Assembly (NCBI RefSeq): GCF_000003815.2
Contig: NC_049990.1
Span: 3,894,202-3,948,332 of the forward strand
Direction: 5' to 3'
Source of the DNA: Branchiostoma floridae
Lineage: Eukaryota > Chordata > Leptocardii > Amphioxiformes > Branchiostomatidae
Length of the DNA: 54,131 bases
Shown here in pieces: positions 11,401-21,646 of this stretch. Numbering within the stretch: position 1 is the stretch's first letter; the number at the start of each line of letters is the position of its first letter. The notes under the pieces were generated by a model. It was not told the origin of the DNA and did not search any database. It saw only the letters and a list, made by a program, of their open reading frames with translations. Made by a program: the position numbers and the translations under genes.

Positions 11401-14400
11401 CCTAACTCCATTGCACTGTGAACCTGTAACACCTAACCCCATTGCATTGTGAACCTGTAACACCTAACTCCATTGCACTGAAAACCAGTCAGTATAGCCC
11501 TGACGAAGATGAAAGATTGTCATCAAAACGTTGGCTCGTAATAAAAGTCATGGTTGTGTACCAAAGACTTTGTGATTAAGTAGTTTATCAATCTGTTGAA
11601 ATTATTTACTGATACACACAGTAGTACAGAGTCCCAACACAGCGACTGTCCTACTACAGAGATATTTCTAATACAGAATAACATAAAGATACATGCATCC
11701 ACAACTTCTCAAATCATGTTGCCTAAACCAACTTACGCACACGCACACAAACACACATACATACACACACACAACAAGTAAATAAACACTGTCACAAAAC
11801 TTGGCCTTCTTGATGAAAGTAATACACCCTACTCTGTACTTGTGGTCTTCCCTACCCAGCCTTTCCGGTGCCTTCACCATGGACGTGATCTCAGGTACAG
11901 CATTCGGAGTGGATGTCGACTCCCTGCACGACCCAAACCACCCCTTCGTCGCCAACGCCAGAAAGCTGTTCGACTTCAATCTCTTCAACCCTATCTTGAT
12001 CGTTCTGTGTGAGTATTTGTTGTCAAATGCATGCAAAAACGTACGCATGTACCTATTTTATTCAATATCATCTGGTAAAGGCAAGAAGGTTAATCTCATA
12101 GTCCTTTTAAGGTCATATGGGTAGTGGGTTGCTATCCATTGTGTCTCGGGTACGATGTTGGGAGTTGGAGCCCATCTCTCTTCCACCCCCTTTACCTTCC
12201 CAACCGAGGTCAGTTACCCATTTGAATACCTGAGCGGGGTGGGAAAGCCATGAACCCAGGCCCTTTGGTTTTTTATTTTATTTATTTATTTATTTCTTCC
12301 TCAAACGTACATAGGCAGGGAAATACACACATGGTATACCCTGAATTGCGTAGGTTTGTTACAAAGAAACTTATACGTGCAGAATGTCAACAAACAAAAA
12401 TACATAATATATTAACAAACACTAAGCATAGATCCGAACTCACAGGCTGATGGTAATGCTAGGAAATAGAGTCATTATAAAGTCTGACTGCAGTGTGGAG
12501 GAACGACTGTTTCAGTCTGTCAGTTCTTGCCTTGGGGAGAGTGAACGCGTTCTTGTTCCTCAGTTGCCTGCCAGTAACTGTGCGTCTCTGAGGAGGCACA
12601 AGATCGTGCAGTGGATGTTCGGGTCTTAACATGTCCTTAAAGAGCTTTACTGGTTTCTGGGCCAAACATTCTGCAGTTATCATCTCGAATTTCTTTTAAA
12701 TTCTGACGTTGACCCTGATATATTTTAATGCTGTAAGTAGTTGTGTGTAATACAAAGCACCACCTGTTTGATTCTGAAAACATCGACCTATCTAGACGTA
12801 GTTCATTAGATATTTGTACAGTCGGAATAACGACACATTTGCTGATGGTACAAAGCTTAACTTTCTTCCAACACAAACAAACATAGACACCCGCTTATCA
12901 AATTTTCAACGATCACTGTCGCAGGAAATGGGCTCTGTCTCTGTTCACGTTTCCGTAACTCTCGCGAGTTTACAATTTCTGAAGTGAATGGTCATCAGTA
13001 TTATTCCTGGTGATTATTGGTCCTGAGGAAGGCAGCAATGATCGATAAAAATTTGATCCGTGTGTACTTTTGTGTTGGGAGAAAGTTTCGCTTTGTACTA
13101 TGATTATTACCAAAAGATGAGCTTCCATGATGACTTATTAACTATTACCTTATTCTGTTTCGTTTCGTAGTTCTCTTCCCTCAGTTGGCCAAGATCTTCT
13201 CGGCAATGGGGCTGAACATGTCAGTTTTCTCCACAAAAGCGCTGGAGTTTTTCGGCGCGGCGGTCGACAATGTGCTCGACATGAGAGGCAGCAACGAAGA
13301 GGAGGCTGCAGTAAGATTATTTTTTCCTGAAACTATTACTTTTTATGGTTAACAAAATTCTTTTAAAACAACCAATGTTTTTTTAAACACTTGTTGACGT
13401 ATAGGAGAACCGAAACGCTACATCGAAGTCTCGCTGTAGTTGGCCGTGCATGTGCATGGACATTTTTAATGTTTTTGGTCCTTTGCTTTTGGACAGGTAA
13501 GAACAATGTGGCACTACAGTCACAATTTATTTTAGATGTGTCACATACAGATAACATTACGTTTTATAATGTAAAGGTAGTCAGCGAGCCTTTTTGAGGC
13601 GGTAGGGCCAGTGTGTTGCCACTCACTGTGTCTAGGGCGGGGTATTAGAAGGCGGAGCCTATTTCTTTCCTTCCGTATCAACCACTTTTTACAGCCCAAA
13701 TTGAAGTCAGGTATCCATTCTTAGGGGAAGGTTATTGCACAAAAACTGAAGCGACGAAAGTCGTGTAAAGTGCCTTTCCCAATGGCACAAGTTTGGTAGC
13801 ATGACAAGATTTGAACCAATGGTCTCTGGCTTTGGTGGCAAATGCCCTGCAGTTTTTTTAACCGCTATTTCATACATTTCCTTTAGAAACGCGTGGACTT
13901 CCTGCAACTGATGTTGAAAGCTCATAATGAGGAACTGGATAAAGAAATGCCGAAGGACGTCGTCAAACATGGTCAGTATTATAATGAATGAATTATCTTT
14001 ATTTGCATGTTCCTGCCCATATGGGCTAAATGCAGCAATTTGATTTTGTTACATGGGCTACTAAAGGCGAAGTATTATTATTACATGTAGTATTACAATT
14101 GGATAAACAAAAATCTGGAGCTATGCTATCACATTATATCTAGCGTTTACTTGCCTCTTCCCTTTCCTTAAACATGTTTTTGTTGTACAATGTTGTCTGT
14201 GGTTGTCATTACACAAACAGATTGTCTTTTGTTAACTGTTTACATCGTGTATCTACATTGAGAGTAAAAGAGCTGCGTGTATCATTGTATAAAGAACACT
14301 CTTATATAAAATGTAAAGATAATCACACAAGGCAACCTGACAGAATCAGAAGCGCTCAGAGGCAATGCGATGCAATGACAACATTAGCATTGCTGCCTGA

Positions 14401-17400
14401 GGTGCCCTGTCACAATTTCAATGAAAAATGAATGGCAGGGTAGAGAGTGTGTACAATGTCATGTGATCTGGAAGAAACCTTTATCGATAGAGACTGCTCT
14501 TGTTTGGGTAACGTTGAAGAAGAGTGATGGATATCACTCGAAACACTCGAAAGTAAATTTCTATCCAGTTGTAGAGATTGAAGTGCTCTTAGCTGTTGTT
14601 TACCTAGATGTCTTACATTTTAATAGAAAAGATGGGATCTTTCGTCTTCCACTGTCTTCGAAAAAGAAGTCGAACCCAATAACAAAGGATCTAGAGTTAG
14701 TTTTTACTAGCTTTAGATTACACACTTGTGATATTGTTTTTACACTGTTTGTATCTTTTATGTTACCTGCAAGTAGCCTACGGGCAAGAATTTGCAATAA
14801 CACGTTATATGAACGCTCTACTTCAGGTGTTTCCAAGAAGGAGATCAAGAGTAACGCCGTGCTGTTCTGGATTGCCGGGTACGAGACTACAGCCAACACG
14901 ATCTCCCTCACAGCCTACAACCTGGCCCTGCACCAGGAGGCGCAGGATAAAGTCATCGAGGAGGTAGACGCCGTCATCGAAAAGAGGGTAAGTAATGATT
15001 CTAAGACAGAGATTTAAAAACTTTAAGGTACCAGGTAACACACTCATCCTAGATTGAATTGAAATATACCTCTACGGGCTGTGGTGCTCCATCGAGATAT
15101 ATAACGTTATTAAGGTACAATCTATTGTAAAATAATATTCTCGCCTTACCTTAGACCTTAGATCTTCCTGTGCCGTAAGGAACATTGGGCAGCAAGTTTC
15201 TTGGTCAGCGGGTGCCGCGATCTTGGTCGGCTCCCATGGGATCCCAACTCTTTCTAGATCTTTTCTAAATGTTCTTCGCCATGTGTTCTTATGTCTTCTT
15301 TAATATTCTCATTGATAATTCAAATAACTATCAAAATTGCTGGTAAACAGTTGCAATGTTATGAATTCGCAACCGTTCCGTGGCATGTCTCAAACGACAT
15401 TAATTTTGCTTATCAACGAATCTCTTGGGCTAAAATGCTCGATTCTGTACTTTAGGGCCAGCTGGACTACGAGGCTGTGAACGAGATGCCCTTCCTGGAG
15501 ATGTGTGTCAACGAGACCCTGAGGATGTTTCCGGCTGCACAGAGGTGCAGTGGATAACTCTTGTTACCTTTGCCAGAATGGCTAAGGTTATGTTTTAGGC
15601 TTGTGCGTTGTTTGTCCTTCCTTCTGTAAAGAGTATAACTCCAGAAGCCTTGGATGGATGCTGATGACATTTAGTAGGTGGGTAGGGGTCGAGAAAACGA
15701 AGGTCAAGTTTGACAATGGGCCTCCTAGCAGATTGTTTTCTGTCTAGTTAGCACGCACTGATATCCGTTAACTTCAAGGGAAATGTAATATATTCAAAAG
15801 CTGGACAGAAACAAGGATAGGGTAGGCGGGACGACTTATCCGAGCGAGGGACGACCCAACCCGAAGCTAGGTACTCATTTTTACCCAAGTGAAGTGAGGA
15901 AAGCCGTGTAAAGCCAAGGGCTCAAGGTCGGCGGCACTGCAGGATTCGAACCCGGGACCTCTCGGTCCTTATATATATTTAGCACAACAAACTATTTCAC
16001 ATTTATAAACCAGGGCCCCGCCGAGTGGCTTTCGGAAAAGAAAAGTATGATATAAAAGATGCAAATCTACAATATACGTAAAGAGAATAGTTGTGGACAT
16101 TATTTGTGTATATTTTTACGTGACATTTGTCATTTCTACTTTTCGTTTCTACAAACAGCCCGGCCAGGCCCCGCTGTACAAATGTGACGTTAGCCTTTCT
16201 AGGTCCAATTGGAACATTGCAGGACCATGTAGATAACCACCGTAAACGTTTCTGTTGCATGCCTTAGGTTTGATCGCATCTGTAAGCAAGATACGGAGGT
16301 GAAAGGTCTGCACATCCCGGCGGGAACCATCGTCAACATCCCCGCCTACGCCATCCACCATGACCCCGAGATCTGGCCGGAGCCGGAGAAGTTCAAGCCT
16401 GAAAGGTACATAGTAACTCCTTTTTGGTGTATGTTAACCCTCGTCCTGTTGGAGAATTTTTGGACAATTTAACCTTCCAGAGCTGATTTCTTCATCAGAT
16501 AAGTAAAACTTGACCTGACCTGTGCTGCTGCTGAAGACCAGGTCAAGATTTTCTTACATGTATCTGATGAAGAAATCGGCTCTAGAAGGTAAATGAACCA
16601 TTTTCCGTAGTATGCAAATCTTACATGAAAAAAACACCACAAACCTATTAAAGTACAGCTCAGCATGACAAGGGTTAATTACGTGTGTCCCAGACATAAT
16701 GAGCTCAGCAGAAACCTTCATCGACGACATCATTCATGGCTGAGAGGTACGGAAATAAAAGTTTGGCAGTTTACTTGTCTATTGATGTCTTAAATATAAT
16801 GGTGTGTTGGGATATTTTACAGCATTGTTGATCTGAACGTAACGTAGTAGCCTTCGCACATGTTGATTATGATTTGATGTGAACTTTTCTCTAACTAAAA
16901 CTAATGAAACAAGAGTTCGTAGACCTCAGGCCTGCATGAAATGTATTGGGTGTCTGTAGACCTATTGTGTATTTTTTTCCCTTTTTGTCCGTGTTTGCGT
17001 GGTTGGAAAATGTGCACCATGCAAAAGTCTGAAATTCCATTTTCGGAATGTGTAAGTTTGGGCATGGATGAACATTACTTATTTTGGATTTCTTAACCAT
17101 GTAACCAACCACAGTACCTTGAATTTGTTGAGACGACTTTTCCTACCTTTTTTTGTCTCAGATGGCCCTTGAAGTTATTCTGTCACATATGATATATTCA
17201 GTACTGATATCTTCCTATTTCAATGTACTGACCTAATGCAGCTGCTAAATCTCCTTAGTGTGGCAATGATATTCATTAAAGATTTATTCCTGGAGTGCTA
17301 CATGTGTATAACACTTGACACTGGAAGGTTATTTGCATAATTTGACCAATTAAGTTTTTACAGTAGTTCCATAGACAACATAGAATAGTGGTAGCCCCCA

Positions 17401-19892
17401 TCCAGCAGCAACAGTTAGTCCCCAGGGTGGTATGATATTTTTATTCAACCATCCAACTAAAACCTAAACCTAAGTGACAAAATGCAACAAACGATACCAA
17501 ATTTAAAATAGAACAAAGCTTCTACCACTTAACCCTGTATGTACTATAGATTAAGCAGGCCCAAAAGTCAAGCGACCATGACTAGCCCCAAACTACAAAT
17601 TACCTGCATACAATACGGAAATGGCATCCCCAAAGAAACAACAAGAAACACAGGAAGATAATATACATACCTTTCTCTTACACTCAAGCTCTATACATTT
17701 CTCCTCCACTTTAGAAAGTTGTATCTTCTTCTGATTGCCAAACAGGGTAAAGGAACTTGTACCAGAACTTTAAACTCAGTACTACACAGCTCTCAAAACA
17801 CCACAAAGACTAAGAAGCAAACTCAAATTGTACCTAACAGCAACAGATACTAGTACAAACATCATCTGGCTAGAAACACTGTTGATACAAAGTAACCTGA
17901 TACATTGAAGGTGGCAGAAGCCAGTGCAAAAACAGATGACGATTCTACACCTAAGCTTAAAGACCTATCAATCAACCCAAACCCAACCAAACCAAGCAGA
18001 TATTGTGGGGATTCCCCAACCACACAAAAACAGGGTCAACCTACAGTATCAAGTTCAAGCACTAGGAGGCCCAAAATCAAACCTGACCACCAGGACACCA
18101 GCAACAACCCACGTAACAAATAGCAACATGATGGCATTTTGCGTTCCGGAGATACAGCGCATGCGCAGTGCCCGCACAAAAGGTAACCTGGAATGTCAAG
18201 TTCAAGCACCAAGGGCGTCAAAATCAAAATTGAGAATTATTCAGCCACCGCCAACACATGTGCCAAATATCATCGCGCCCGCACCAACCGTTCAGAAGAT
18301 ATAACTCCGGAAATACCCCTCCCGGACACAAAATTCGACCTGCCGCGTCAAGTTCAAACGCGGCAAGGCCCAAAGTCAATCCTAGGCAACAGGCAACAAC
18401 TTCCCACCCATGCACCAAAAATCGTCGCAATGGTGCGTATCATTCCGGACACACAGCGCCAAAAGTGCCCCAAAAACAGCAAAAATGCCACCTGCAATGT
18501 CAAGTTCAAGCGCCAGGAGGCCCAAAATCAAACCTGAGTGTCAGGCCACCACCCCCAACCCACGTACCAAAAATCGTCGTGCTCGCACTATCCGTTCTTG
18601 AGATACAGCGCCCTAAATCCCCAGCTTCCAAATTTTCCCACGCCCGTGAAAACCATACCTGCATACATGCAGGTAAAAATGGACTCGCCGGGATTTTCGA
18701 CTGATTCGGCGTGTCCTTTTCACCTGTATGATGAAATATCGATCACTCCTCGCACTTGATTTCATACATGGTTCAAAGATTGTTGGTATCTAACCCCCCA
18801 TCACCCCCGGCTGGATGAACTTTCATGCCTAACCCTAGGCCTTGCAAACTTTGGACCTAAAAGAAGATGAATGTAGACAGCAGGTGGACTTACTTGTACC
18901 AGAGGGGGAGTTACTCCTGCAGTAAGCCCACCACATTTGTTAGTTTTGGTAACCATTATCCCGAGTAAATCCTTCACGACAATTCAAAGAGTAAGTCAAC
19001 CTTCAGTACATGGACTTACTGTGTACAGTCCAACCTGAGTAAGTCCTGGATGATCACACCAATTGGTACGAGTACATGCATGCGTACCACCATCTTCAGA
19101 CCTCCCCGAGTAAGTCAATGTTCTGACCATTGGCCTTTCTGTAGATGAAAAGAGGCCCGTGAACCATGGTGCGTCACAAACATTAGCCCAATGTTTGCAA
19201 AAGAACGCGTATTTCTATATTTAGCTGACCTTGTTGTTTTGACAGGTTCAGCAAGGAGGAGAAGGAGTCACGTGACCCGTACGCCTACCTCCCGTTCGGC
19301 TCCGGACCCAGGAACTGTGTGGGCATGCGCCTCGCCTTGATGGAGCTCAAGTTCGCTCTGGCCAAGGCTCTGCAGAAGGTCCGCTTCGTCACCTGCGACA
19401 AGACTGTGGTAAGTATTTTGTTAGATGAAGCTTCAAGTCTGAAGGCTGAAGGAAAGTTCATTTACTTTCCGCTTATTTGTTTTTTCCAGGGCAGTACAAT
19501 GAGCAGTAACAGTCAACAGTTATAAACCATATTCTACTCTAATACTTATGTTGGCTATTTCTAAACAGGTTGGGTTTGACTTCTTTTTTGGAAGCAGAGG
19601 GAGACGAAAAGCACCACCTATTCTACAATAGTAACTAGAAATTGCCAATCACGTAATCTTCCCTACTTTTTATCTTAGTCTTAGCTTATCAAATTCACAG
19701 AAAAATCCAATGTGCACTATTTCATTTGGCCTTCAGATAGTCCACTGTATTCCATCAAGGTATCTTCATAATTATCAGAATCATCTTATCATTCTATGAC
19801 GTTGTTCCCATCAGATCCCCATCGGCATCAAGAACACCCTGGGGAACCAGATTGAGGGAGGCATGTGGCTGAAGGTGGAGGCTCGGACTTAG
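6243..19892 (+). CDS. Cytochrome P450, CYP3-like, complete, 14 exons (gene B)
   Basis: Predicted 506-aa ER-anchored monooxygenase of the xenobiotic/steroid-oxidising CYP3 type. Exons: 6243-6310, 7222-7315, 7864-7916, 8688-8784, 9303-9419, 9800-9888, 11860-12008, 13171-13310, 13887-13971, 14827-14987, 15456-15544, 16268-16405, 19246-19408, 19815-19892. All introns are GT-AG with consistent phase. The start is the ATG opening a hydrophobic anchor ([15 protein letters not shown]...), followed by the GIPGPKP hinge (36-42), C-helix WKRVR (125-129), I-helix AGYETT (314-319), ExxR (371-374) and haem loop [10 protein letters not shown] (444-453, ligand Cys451). Every catalytic landmark is intact and length is normal (CYP3A about 503 aa). 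Exon 8 (140 nt) is 12 nt longer than in genes C and D. The C-terminus ends at VEART, shorter than in C and D. Substrate cannot be told from sequence. Confidence 0.93.
6484..6556. repeat. Hairpin with CTCCGGGGAG arms
   Basis: GCTCCGGGGAG near 6486 and CTCCCCGGAGC near 6543 are inverted copies about 55 bp apart, in intron 1 of gene B, just before the element at 6575. Confidence 0.4.
6575..6705. mobile_element. Palindromic MITE, TCTCCAAGCAGA family, copy 1
   Basis: Left end TAATCTCCAAGCAGATCC and its inverted partner (TAATCTCCAACCAGATCC on the other strand) continue into ACGGTGC on both arms. The interior carries GTATCAAA / TTTGATAC as a further inverted pair. Related outer ends recur at 20144-20244 and 37018-37179, and one unpaired end near 4257. 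Confidence 0.6.
7345..7620 (+). repeat. Dispersed ~280-bp repeat, copy 1
   Basis: Highly similar to 39012-39310 in the same orientation. Shared words include AATACGTGCTGTCTACGTGC, AATCCGACGGATTTTGGAGC and GGCGGACGTCCCCCCCCC. Both copies end in a C run and an A run. It lies in intron 2 of gene B, while the other copy is in intron 7 of gene D. It has no coding capacity; short ORFs in it are incidental. Confidence 0.7.
8136..8219. mobile_element. Truncated pogo-like MITE
   Basis: Starts TA-CAGTAGAAAAAGCAGTTAA, resembling the left end of the complete element at 27834-28007, then runs into a (GT)n tract instead of a right end. Confidence 0.5.
8219..8475 (+). repeat. Compound (GT)n microsatellite with a (CG)n core
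   Basis: Two GT-rich blocks surround a GCGCGCGCGCGCGCGCG stretch (about 8269-8285) and a short (TC)n tract (8351-8362). Alternating purine-pyrimidine of this length favours Z-DNA. The 108-aa ORF across it is low-complexity and not a gene. It is inside intron 3 of gene B. Confidence 0.85.
10100..10733. mobile_element. Foldback-type element abutting the 31-bp minisatellite
   Basis: GGCCACAGCAAGTAAATTTT near 10172 recurs inverted near 10650-10676, and a single reverse-oriented copy of the 31-bp repeat unit lies at about 10101-10131. Fragments of the same arm occur at about 23611-23628 and 30659-30700. The repeat is therefore dispersed in the locus, and the minisatellite appears to have grown from its end. 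Confidence 0.5.
10733..11481 (+). repeat. 31-bp minisatellite, about 24 units
   Basis: Head-to-tail units built around GAACCTGTAACACC, TAACTCC, ATTGCACTGT, 31 bp apart (for example CCTGTAACAC at 10741 and 10772). Units differ by a few substitutions (CTCC/CCCC, GCAC/GCTC). There are no unique spacers, so this is not a CRISPR-like array. It lies in intron 6 of gene B. Confidence 0.95.
11482..11560 (+). mobile_element. Repeat tail with hammerhead-like CTGACGA core, copy 1
   Basis: AACCAGTCAG, then AGCC-CTGACGA, a possible 5-bp stem GATGA/TCATC, AAAACG and TTGGCT. Copy 2 lies on the minus strand near 38338-38430 with CTGAAGA...CGAAACG in the same arrangement. Such motifs are known from Penelope-like retroelements; assignment here is inference. 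Confidence 0.4.
12122..12250 (-). repeat. SINE core fragment
   Basis: Degenerate match to the SINE core seen at 44846-45036 (AGTTACCCATTT, then a GGGAAAG-like end). It directly adjoins the LINE tail at 12264. Confidence 0.35.
12264..12700 (-). mobile_element. 5'-truncated non-LTR retrotransposon (LINE) 3' end
   Basis: The minus-strand frame 12683-12459 reads through words typical of the extreme C-terminus of a reverse-transcriptase ORF2 ([47 protein letters not shown]), then stops. About 190 bp of 3' UTR follows and ends in an (AAAT)n tail at about 12264-12297. The frame is disturbed upstream of 12683, and no RT motif is present, so this is a dead, 5'-truncated copy in intron 7 of gene B. 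The clade (CR1/L2-like) is a guess. Confidence 0.75.
12859..13087. mobile_element. MITE with AACTTTCTYCCAACACAAA ends
   Basis: AACTTTCTTCCAACACAAA (from 12859) is mirrored at 13069-13087. There is no ORF. The right part contains CCTGAGGAAGGC, loosely like the hammerhead-like tails elsewhere in the window. Confidence 0.5.
13640..13855 (-). repeat. tRNA-derived SINE, degenerate
   Basis: The minus strand carries a B-box-like GGTTCAAATCTT followed by GGGAAAGGCACTTTACACGA, the SINE core shared with the copy at 44846-45036. It ends about 30 bp before exon 9 of gene B. Confidence 0.55.
13972..14826 (+). other. Intron 9 of gene B
   Basis: AT-rich. A minus-strand stretch at about 13981-14065 (AATAAAGATAATTCATTCAT) resembles a LINE 3' tail. 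The 198-aa open frame 14421-15017 is mostly intron read through into exon 10 and is not a separate gene. Confidence 0.5.
15848..15972 (-). repeat. tRNA-derived SINE fragment
   Basis: The minus strand has a perfect B box within CCCGGGTTCGAATCCTG and the downstream core ending in the reverse of GTACTCATTTTTACCC. It lies in intron 11 of gene B. Confidence 0.6.
15998..16190. mobile_element. MITE, ACGTCACATTT family, copy 1
   Basis: Left CACATTTATAAACCAGGGCC and right inverted end (AATGTGACGT at 16181-16190) enclose ACCAGGGCCCCG / CCCGGCCAGGCCCCG arms and an AT-rich centre with GATATAAAAGA. Other copies: 22508-22701, 35078-35276, 39876-40063, 44393-44590. Confidence 0.6.
18000..18610 (+). repeat. 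~150-bp tandem repeat, four units
   Basis: TCAAGTTCAAGC or a near match recurs at 18049, 18196, 18348 and 18500, spaced 147-152 bp. Each is followed by a GGCCCAAAATCAAA-like word, CCCACGTACCAAAAATCGTCG and a TCCG...GATACAGCGC word. Overlapping ORFs of 60-148 aa here are by-products of the repeat. It lies in intron 12 of gene B (16406-19245), the longest intron of that gene. Confidence 0.75.
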
Positions 19893-20143
19893 GGGAGGAT
19901 GTCGTCTACAATATACAAGATGTCTTCTGACTTGTTTTTGCCTTTCAATATACCGCGACACGTGTTGGCTTTCAGTTAAAGAGTTTGTTGTCTGCGAATC
20001 ATTGTTGATTATCAATTAGAATTGTGCTCACCACACGACAGCTGTTTTGGATGCATGGGTAGGCTGGCTGCAAGTTTTCAAATAGTTTTTTTGTGTTCAT
20101 TGTAGTTGTAGACATTCTTGTTCATTATAGTTGGTGTTGGTTT

Positions 20144-20244
20144 TATTCTCACAGCAGAGGTTTCGGTCGGGGGGAGGGGGGTGTAAGGCGTAAGGAACCC
20201 CCGCCACTGATAGTGCCCCTACCGAAACATCTGCTTGGAGAATA
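20144..20244. mobile_element. Palindromic MITE, TCTCCAAGCAGA family, copy 2
   Basis: Arms TATTCTCACAGCAGAGG-TTTCGGT and, inverted, TATTCTCCAAGCAGATG-TTTCGGT. The centre is G/C-rich. The outer end matches copies at 6575 and 37018 but the inner arm differs. Confidence 0.6.
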
Positions 20245-20941
20245 GTATATAGTAGTGGCCCGCAGTGTGTACGGTGTATATATGGGCATATTCCCTAAGA
20301 AGGGAGGTAGACTTAAAACTCTCGATCACTACTAGTAAGACCACTTCTCACCCCCGACCAAACCTCGAAGAATTTTTTAAGATAACCCATAAGATGATAA
20401 ATGTTTTGAAGTCACGAATGTAACAGTATAAATATATGATATAGTCCTCGACCAGCTGAATCTTATAGTTACCTTAAATTCGTTATAACTCTACATAAAT
20501 TACATAAAGCAAAAAATAATTACCTTTCCGTCTTTGTCTGCCTAGTTCCTATTTGCTCTAGAATACCTAGACTACAATGGTGATTTTGAATAGAGACATT
20601 TGATGTAATACAAGGCGCTGCACCTTTTCTGTCTTCAGTACATTTCAACTTAGACCGTGGTAACGGATTAATAACATTGAGAATCAATAGGGGACTGCCT
20701 TTTTTCAAAGAATGGCAGTTCCTTCTCTTTAAAAATATTACGACATCTACGGTAGGATTTTGTAGCCAATGACATCATAAATCCGGAATATATGGAAGTT
20801 TGACTCCGATCAGAATGGTATCAGGATGTCCCCTGCTTTAGTAAGTCAGTGAAATGAAAAAAAAGAACTATTTTTAGGGAAGAATTAAAGTCCCAAACAC
20901 CCTGATAATCGCACATATTTGTCAAAATATTCCCCCTTTCG

Positions 20942-21020
20942 TAGCCTGGAATCCAGCCGTATTGTGCTTTGGTCGCTCCCCTTAGGTACGCTTCCTGCCA
21001 AGCTGAGCGATTTCAGGCTA
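20942..21020. mobile_element. TAGCCTGG-family MITE, short copy
   Basis: TAGCCTGGAATCCAG at the left and CAGGCTA at the right. Related ends occur at 40188-40306, 41821-42224 and 48482-48556. Confidence 0.4.
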
Positions 21021-21590
21021 CCCTTTCGAGCAAGCTGTGACCAAAGTTCCCCCAAGACAAACAGAAAGAGTTCAATCGACCTTGCCCCTGTAACAGTGGC
21101 AGCAAGAGGACATACCAAATAAAGGTGAAGGCTTTTGAGCTATATATAGATTGTTCAAGGACCCCAAACAAGGCTATCTGGTCTGTAAAAGGTTATCAAC
21201 GTTGGCATACTTGAGTATAATTTCGTCAAAAGTAGTCCTGTCGTTTGCATGAGCCTCATTAGGACACTATATGATGTAAACTATATCTTGCCTCTTCCCT
21301 CAAGACCTCAATGAAAAGCAGACTGCATAAGGATGTCATAGAAATAGGATTCTGTTATTTGATTTGAGCTTTCATGAATACACAAAGGCTCAAACAAATA
21401 TGTGAATGTGAATAAATACCTCAGGAACGACTCGAGCAATGTGGCAGTTGCAATGTGATGTATCTGCCCGTGCCGTGACATTTCTCCCTTTCAATTATTA
21501 ATGAAAAACAGTTACGGTAGTAATCATAGCAAACAGATTGTTTACATTGTGTCCTCACGTGGGGCATGACGTATAGATCAGACGGGACCT

Positions 21591-21598
21591 AAAGGTCA
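21591..21598 (+). promoter_or_regulatory. Nuclear-receptor monomer site (AAAGGTCA) near gene C start
   Basis: AAAGGTCA, the extended half-site bound by orphan nuclear receptors (NBRE type), lies 49 bp upstream of the gene C start codon; an E-box CACGTG-like word (TCACGTGG) is about 40 bp further up. Vertebrate CYP3A genes are nuclear-receptor controlled, which makes this plausible, but an 8-mer can occur by chance. Confidence 0.25.
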
Positions 21599-21646
21599 GG
21601 CGAAGACATCAGAACATCAGAACGGGATTTGAAATCTCGGAACAAC

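Larger units (their letters stand above)
19893..21646. other. Spacer between gene B and gene C
   Basis: Holds the 3' flank of gene B (no AATAAA seen in the first 500 bp), two MITEs (20144-20244, 20942-21020) and the gene C promoter region. No gene is recognised. Confidence 0.5.

Noticed and set aside
10733-11481. CRISPR array
   Set aside because: Units are contiguous 31-bp repeats with no unique spacers, in a eukaryotic intron, with no cas genes.
14421-15017. 198-aa ORF as an independent gene
   Set aside because: Its C-terminal third is exon 10 of gene B and the rest is intron sequence read in frame up to the acceptor at 14826.
21591-21598. PXR-type response element controlling gene C
   Set aside because: Only a single half-site is seen; no paired everted or direct repeat is within reach, so I list it only as a weak monomer site.
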